Source: Enhygromyxa salina (GTDB lineage Bacteria > Myxococcota_A > Polyangia > Nannocystales > Nannocystaceae). Taken from it: DNA of 36,261 nt. Position numbers and translations under genes: made by a program. Below are positions 35,819 through 36,261 of this stretch, one piece after another. The stretch is from the NCBI RefSeq assembly GCF_002994615.1, contig NZ_PVNK01000254.1:1-36261 (forward strand). Direction: 5' to 3'. Position 1 is the first letter of the stretch; each line of letters starts with the position of its first letter. The notes beneath the pieces are model-generated. The model made no database searches. It saw only the letters and a list, made by a program, of their open reading frames with translations, and had not been told where the DNA came from.

Positions 35819-35970
35819 GCCACCAACCTACTCGCCAAGCGCGAAGATGGCAAACACCATCACTACGGCTCGTGAGTTATTGGGACGTCGGATACTGGCA
35901 GGTACAGGCTCGTGTCGATATAGGGTTCGCCGGCTGCGGCGATGTCTTCCCTGGCCGCTTCGGTGTCACC

Positions 35971-36261
35971 ATGTTCAAACGAATCACGAACTCCTGGAAC
36001 CTTGCATATGTCTTCACGCTCGGCCTGGCGCTGCTGATGATCAGCACCCGGGCGGAGCTGCAACCGCGCCCCGGTCATGAGCACGCCCCGGCCGCGAAGG
36101 TCGCGCTGGCGGGTCACATCCTGACCTGGACCCCCGCTGCGATCGCGGCCTACCGAATCGCTCACGGCCTGCTGAAACGCAACAAGTCCGAGCGCCCGGC
36201 CGACGACGCCCAAGTCGCAACCGCCCGCGAGCTGGTCCCCCCGCCCACGCCCGACGAAGAG
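35971..36261 (+). CDS. Small membrane protein, 3' partial
   Basis: The frame runs open from ATG 35971 to the window end (97 codons). It begins MFKRITNSWNLAYVFTLGLA, with a first hydrophobic helix (AYVFTLGLALLMIS), a polar loop, a second moderate helix (ILTWTPAAIAAYRIAHGLL), then KRNKSE and a Pro/Ala-rich tail (PPPTPDEE). The frame is also open upstream to a GTG at 35872, but codon bias there is weak. I do not recognise the family. Confidence 0.6.
   Translation, partial: MFKRITNSWNLAYVFTLGLALLMISTRAELQPRPGHEHAPAAKVALAGHILTWTPAAIAAYRIAHGLLKRNKSERPADDAQVATARELVPPPTPDEE

Noticed and set aside
35863..36213. Minus-strand ORF of 116 residues at the window end
   Set aside because: The plus strand has a membrane-protein frame with helices and a better start; the minus frame has no domain.

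Overview
The window is GC-rich DNA with strong G/C third-position codon bias, probably from a myxobacterium of the Nannocystineae type (Nannocystis/Enhygromyxa/Plesiocystis-like). Support for this includes three lipoproteins that carry long (Gly-Asp)n acidic linkers straight after the lipobox, an IgGFc-binding-domain lipoprotein, a CFI-box C-terminal sorting-like domain, a sigma-54 activator, and a possible sterol-modifying enzyme pair. The organism call is inference from gene content; no rRNA or tRNA gene is visible.

Layout. 1-940: a 5'-truncated TPM-domain gene whose first 51 bases are an inverted copy of bases 122-172 (probably a contig-end artefact), convergent with a small heat-shock protein gene. 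1121-2160: a gene-free foldback locus with two ~197-bp inverted arms around eight ~82-bp tandem repeats. 2194-13170: a very large cyclic beta-glucan synthase gene preceded by a tandem-domain UspA gene, read leftward from a good -24/-12 (sigma-54) promoter; a stand-alone sigma-54 activator gene lies divergently next to it, suggesting one regulatory unit. 13225-15234: a membrane-bound methyl-accepting protein.

15266-17499: a two-gene operon of an NAD-dependent 3-beta-HSD-like SDR and a Rieske oxygenase, the enzyme pair used in bacterial sterol C-4 demethylation (SdmB/SdmA type, inferred). 17545-23492: a run of exported proteins (unknown protein, PI-PLC-like lipoprotein, CFI-box protein, IgGFc-binding lipoprotein) arranged as convergent and divergent pairs. 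23544-24692: palindromic repeat plus an Rpn-family nuclease. 24811-26718: cytochrome P450 and a two-CBS protein. 26734-27215: head-to-head gene remnants. 27451-28827: a striking fusion of a RibD-type deaminase domain to a PAPS-type sulfotransferase domain. 28866-29065: a decayed gene. 29066-30578: LamG lipoprotein and a degenerate receiver protein.

30921-34152: a tightly coupled MacA-MacB type ABC export operon (adaptor, ATPase, permease) with GTGA overlaps. 34410-35818: a YHYH-domain exported protein with a possible second sigma-54 promoter, and a small lipoprotein. 35971-36261: the start of a small membrane protein cut by the window end.

The most unusual items are the RibD-sulfotransferase fusion, the foldback/tandem-repeat locus at 1121-2160, the sigma-54-linked uspA-ndvB unit, the sdmAB-like pair, and a 17-bp dispersed palindromic motif (CTAGCAGCCCGGGGTGC) found three times exactly in 36 kb.
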